A stretch of DNA of 64,000 nucleotides, from contig JBBSQL010000001.1 in the NCBI GenBank assembly GCA_038257845.1, positions 62,001-126,000 on the forward strand, read 5' to 3'. Positions 62,648 through 64,000 of the stretch are shown in pieces. Source of the DNA: JAFDXJ01 sp038257845 (lineage in GTDB: Bacteria > Bacteroidota > Bacteroidia > Chitinophagales > Chitinophagaceae). The stretch's first letter is position 1, and the number at the start of each line of letters is the position of its first letter. The position numbers were made by a program, and so were the translations under genes. The notes beneath the pieces are model-generated. The model searched no databases, had not been told where the DNA came from, and saw nothing but the letters and a program-made list of their open reading frames with translations.

Positions 62648-63181
62648 CTACCAGGTTTTTGAATACTTCCTGGAAATGCGCATAACCCAGGCATTGATAT
62701 TTCCATTTTTATATGTGTGAAAATTGATTGTACAATTTTGATAGTGGACGTAAATGTCCAGCGTATCGGCTACACGCGTTTCAACAGGTGTGATACACCC
62801 AGTAAATTTTTTAAACTGTATGTCAAAATCTGCCCTGGCTTCTGTTTCATCACTGCCATAGTTTTTTGGAAAACTGAATAAAGTAGCTCCATCATCCGGG
62901 TCATCATTGATCAAAGTTTCAATTGTGCCGGGAATAGAAATTGTGGAAGTGAATACATGATCTGTACGGTAATAAATAGATTTTACTACACTGCCTTTTA
63001 TGCTGGCAAGATTATTATTTGAAACCAGTTCTGCAAGCTTAAGAAAAATTTCGCAATCACTATCGGGTGTTGTTTTATCTACAGCAACTATGTATTTGGG
63101 TTTAAATGTTTCACTATTACTTTGAGTTGTATTAAATCCAAAAGCAGCAAATAGAAATGCAGTAAAAATAAGTTTCTTCAT
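62648..63181 (-). CDS. Hypothetical exported protein
   Basis: A 177-residue protein with a signal peptide (residues about 1-17). There are four Cys in the mature region, two of them close to the SDCEIFLK and FTGCITP segments, which may form disulfides. I do not recognise a family. It is the first gene of a two-gene unit with the 62205 gene. The upstream 320 bases contain T-rich repeats. Confidence 0.65.
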   Translation of the reverse strand: MKKLIFTAFLFAAFGFNTTQSNSETFKPKYIVAVDKTTPDSDCEIFLKLAELVSNNNLASIKGSVVKSIYYRTDHVFTSTISIPGTIETLINDDPDDGATLFSFPKNYGSDETEARADFDIQFKKFTGCITPVETRVADTLDIYVHYQNCTINFHTYKNGNINAWVMRISRKYSKTW

Positions 63182-63507
63182 TCGTTATTTTTTTTTAAAA
63201 ATACTGACAATTTTAATATTGTTTGTAGGTGTTTGAGGGTATTTTATTATTGCTTAGTTAGTCATTTACTAATTTTTACAATTTCCAATTATTCGAAGAA
63301 TTCAGCAAAGAATTATAGGTTTATAATCAAAGCCAGTTTTTTGAATGAAATTCTTTGAATGCCTACCATTCTATAATTTTTAGTTTTTTCTTTTTAACTC
63401 CTCAACGCTCATAACCCAAACCTTTTAGTTTTTATCTTTTCGCTTTTAGTTTTCCATTTTATCTTTTCCTTCAAAAAATGATCTATACATTTGCCCTTTA
63501 ATTTTTT
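63182..63507. other. T-rich intergenic stretch
   Basis: Some 325 bases with repeated CTTTTAGTTTT-type units (63380-63460) and no gene. A -7 element (TACATTTG, 63486-63493) for the next gene lies at its end. Confidence 0.5.
63486..63493 (+). promoter_or_regulatory. -7 element before the glutaminyl cyclase gene
   Basis: TACATTTG matches TAnnTTTG and lies 14 bases before the ATG. A well-spaced TTTG was not found upstream. Confidence 0.4.
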
Positions 63508-64000
63508 ATGAAAAAACTGATCACCGCTTTTACCCTGCTTGCGTTTTTAGCCTGTAATAACAACGATAATAATAATCCGCCACCTGTAGTGGATAATGAT
63601 AACCCGCCTCCGCCGGCCATCACTTACCAGGTATTGAAAATTTACCCGCACGACACTGCATCTTATACGCAGGGACTAATCTGGCAAAATGGGAAACTCT
63701 ATGAAGGCACGGGACTTCCGGCCAAAAGCAAATTGCGCATCGTCAATTTGGATAATGGCAAAGCAGAAAAAGAAATAAATCTTCCGGCTGATGAATTCGG
63801 CGAAGGCATTACTATTTTCAATAATAAAATTTACCAGCTCACCTGGCAGAATAATAAAGTGCATGAATATGATGCCGTCACTTTTCAGAAGATCCGCGAT
63901 TTCGACTGGCCTTTCCAGGGTTGGGGCATTACGCACAATGACAGTGAACTAATTGTAAGTACCGGCAGCAGTAATTTATATTATGTGGATCCTATCACTT
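63508..64000 (+). CDS. Glutaminyl-peptide cyclotransferase-like lipoprotein (3' end outside the window)
   Basis: The frame runs from the ATG at 63508 to the window edge (164 codons). It opens with a lipoprotein signal (LLAFLACN, Cys16), then an Asn/Asp/Pro-rich linker. The rest is a beta-propeller of the plant/bacterial-type glutamine cyclotransferase: YTQGLIWQNGKLYEGTG, the GEGITIFNNKIYQLTWQ and FDWPFQGWGITHND motifs. These enzymes convert N-terminal Gln to pyroglutamate on exported proteins. The T9SS is linked to such cyclases in Bacteroidota, since many of its cargo start with Gln after signal cleavage. The C-terminal part is not visible. Confidence 0.92.
   Translation, partial: MKKLITAFTLLAFLACNNNDNNNPPPVVDNDNPPPPAITYQVLKIYPHDTASYTQGLIWQNGKLYEGTGLPAKSKLRIVNLDNGKAEKEINLPADEFGEGITIFNNKIYQLTWQNNKVHEYDAVTFQKIRDFDWPFQGWGITHNDSELIVSTGSSNLYYVDPIT

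Noticed and set aside
1..64000. CRISPR arrays, rRNA genes and transposons
   Set aside because: I saw no regularly spaced repeats, no rRNA-like sequence and no transposase. The only long exact repeat noted is the 53-base pair described above. Tool-based searches for small RNAs (6S, RNase P, tmRNA) were not possible.

Overview
The window is AT-rich chromosomal DNA from a member of the Bacteroidota, most likely the family Chitinophagaceae or a close relative. The evidence is: two proteins with type IX secretion (T9SS) type A C-terminal signals, promoters of the Bacteroidota form (TTTG, about 20 bases, TAnnTTTG), a SecD-SecF fusion, a fused E1 alpha/beta 2-oxoacid dehydrogenase, the bamD-rpoZ-coaBC-DUF4835 gene order, a hybrid-type sensor kinase with beta-propeller repeats, and many families restricted to this phylum. 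No rRNA, CRISPR array, transposase, integrase or prophage gene is visible, so this reads as an ordinary core region with small accessory patches.

Layout. 1-4500: end of mtaB, a small unknown gene, a large secreted GH31 glycosidase with adhesin-like N-terminal domains, and a half-size EamA transporter. 4500-9400: tRNA-Val, an unknown secreted protein, a PAQR membrane protein, a patatin phospholipase, and the N-degron pair clpS-aat. 9400-17200: two OsmC proteins, a DnaQ/GIY-YIG fusion nuclease, a kdsC-ubiA-maf run, DUF2851 and lipA. 17200-25050: topA, a lipoprotein truncated globin with a membrane partner, a T9SS protein, and groES-groEL. 25050-35650: YhhN, a membrane protein with an HU-like domain, an FKBP, secDF, a MiaE-like hydroxylase, glmS and prfC. 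35650-45150: a gene-poor stretch with decayed gene remnants, a two-component system, a T9SS protein that may be its target, a beta-barrel protein and two DUF1573 proteins. 45150-56250: E1 alpha/beta, cmk, lolA, the bamD-rpoZ-coaBC-DUF4835-DUF4296 cluster, an FKBP, nrnA and ndk. 56250-64000: a sorbosone-dehydrogenase-like lipoprotein, a HisC-like protein that has lost its PLP lysine, a TMEM175-like channel, an ECF sigma factor with a TM/beta-barrel partner, several orphan proteins, and the start of a glutaminyl cyclase.

The genes cover envelope biogenesis (BamD, LolA, SecDF, KdsC, GlmS), protein quality control (GroESL, ClpS/Aat, FKBPs), translation (PrfC, MtaB, MiaE, tRNA-Val), nucleotide metabolism (Cmk, Ndk, Maf, NrnA) and cell-surface signalling (the sensor kinase/regulator pair and the ECF sigma pair).

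I did not find a clearly new multi-gene defence or mobile system. The most unusual items are the HisC-like pseudoenzyme (58.1 kb), a shared candidate operator before the response regulator and the neighbouring T9SS gene (39.4 and 40.1 kb), an exact 53-base repeat marking a decayed gene copy (35.7 and 42.5 kb), a single polypeptide that appears to join an inner-membrane segment to an outer-membrane barrel beside an ECF sigma factor (60 kb), and several promoters placed almost on top of their start codons.
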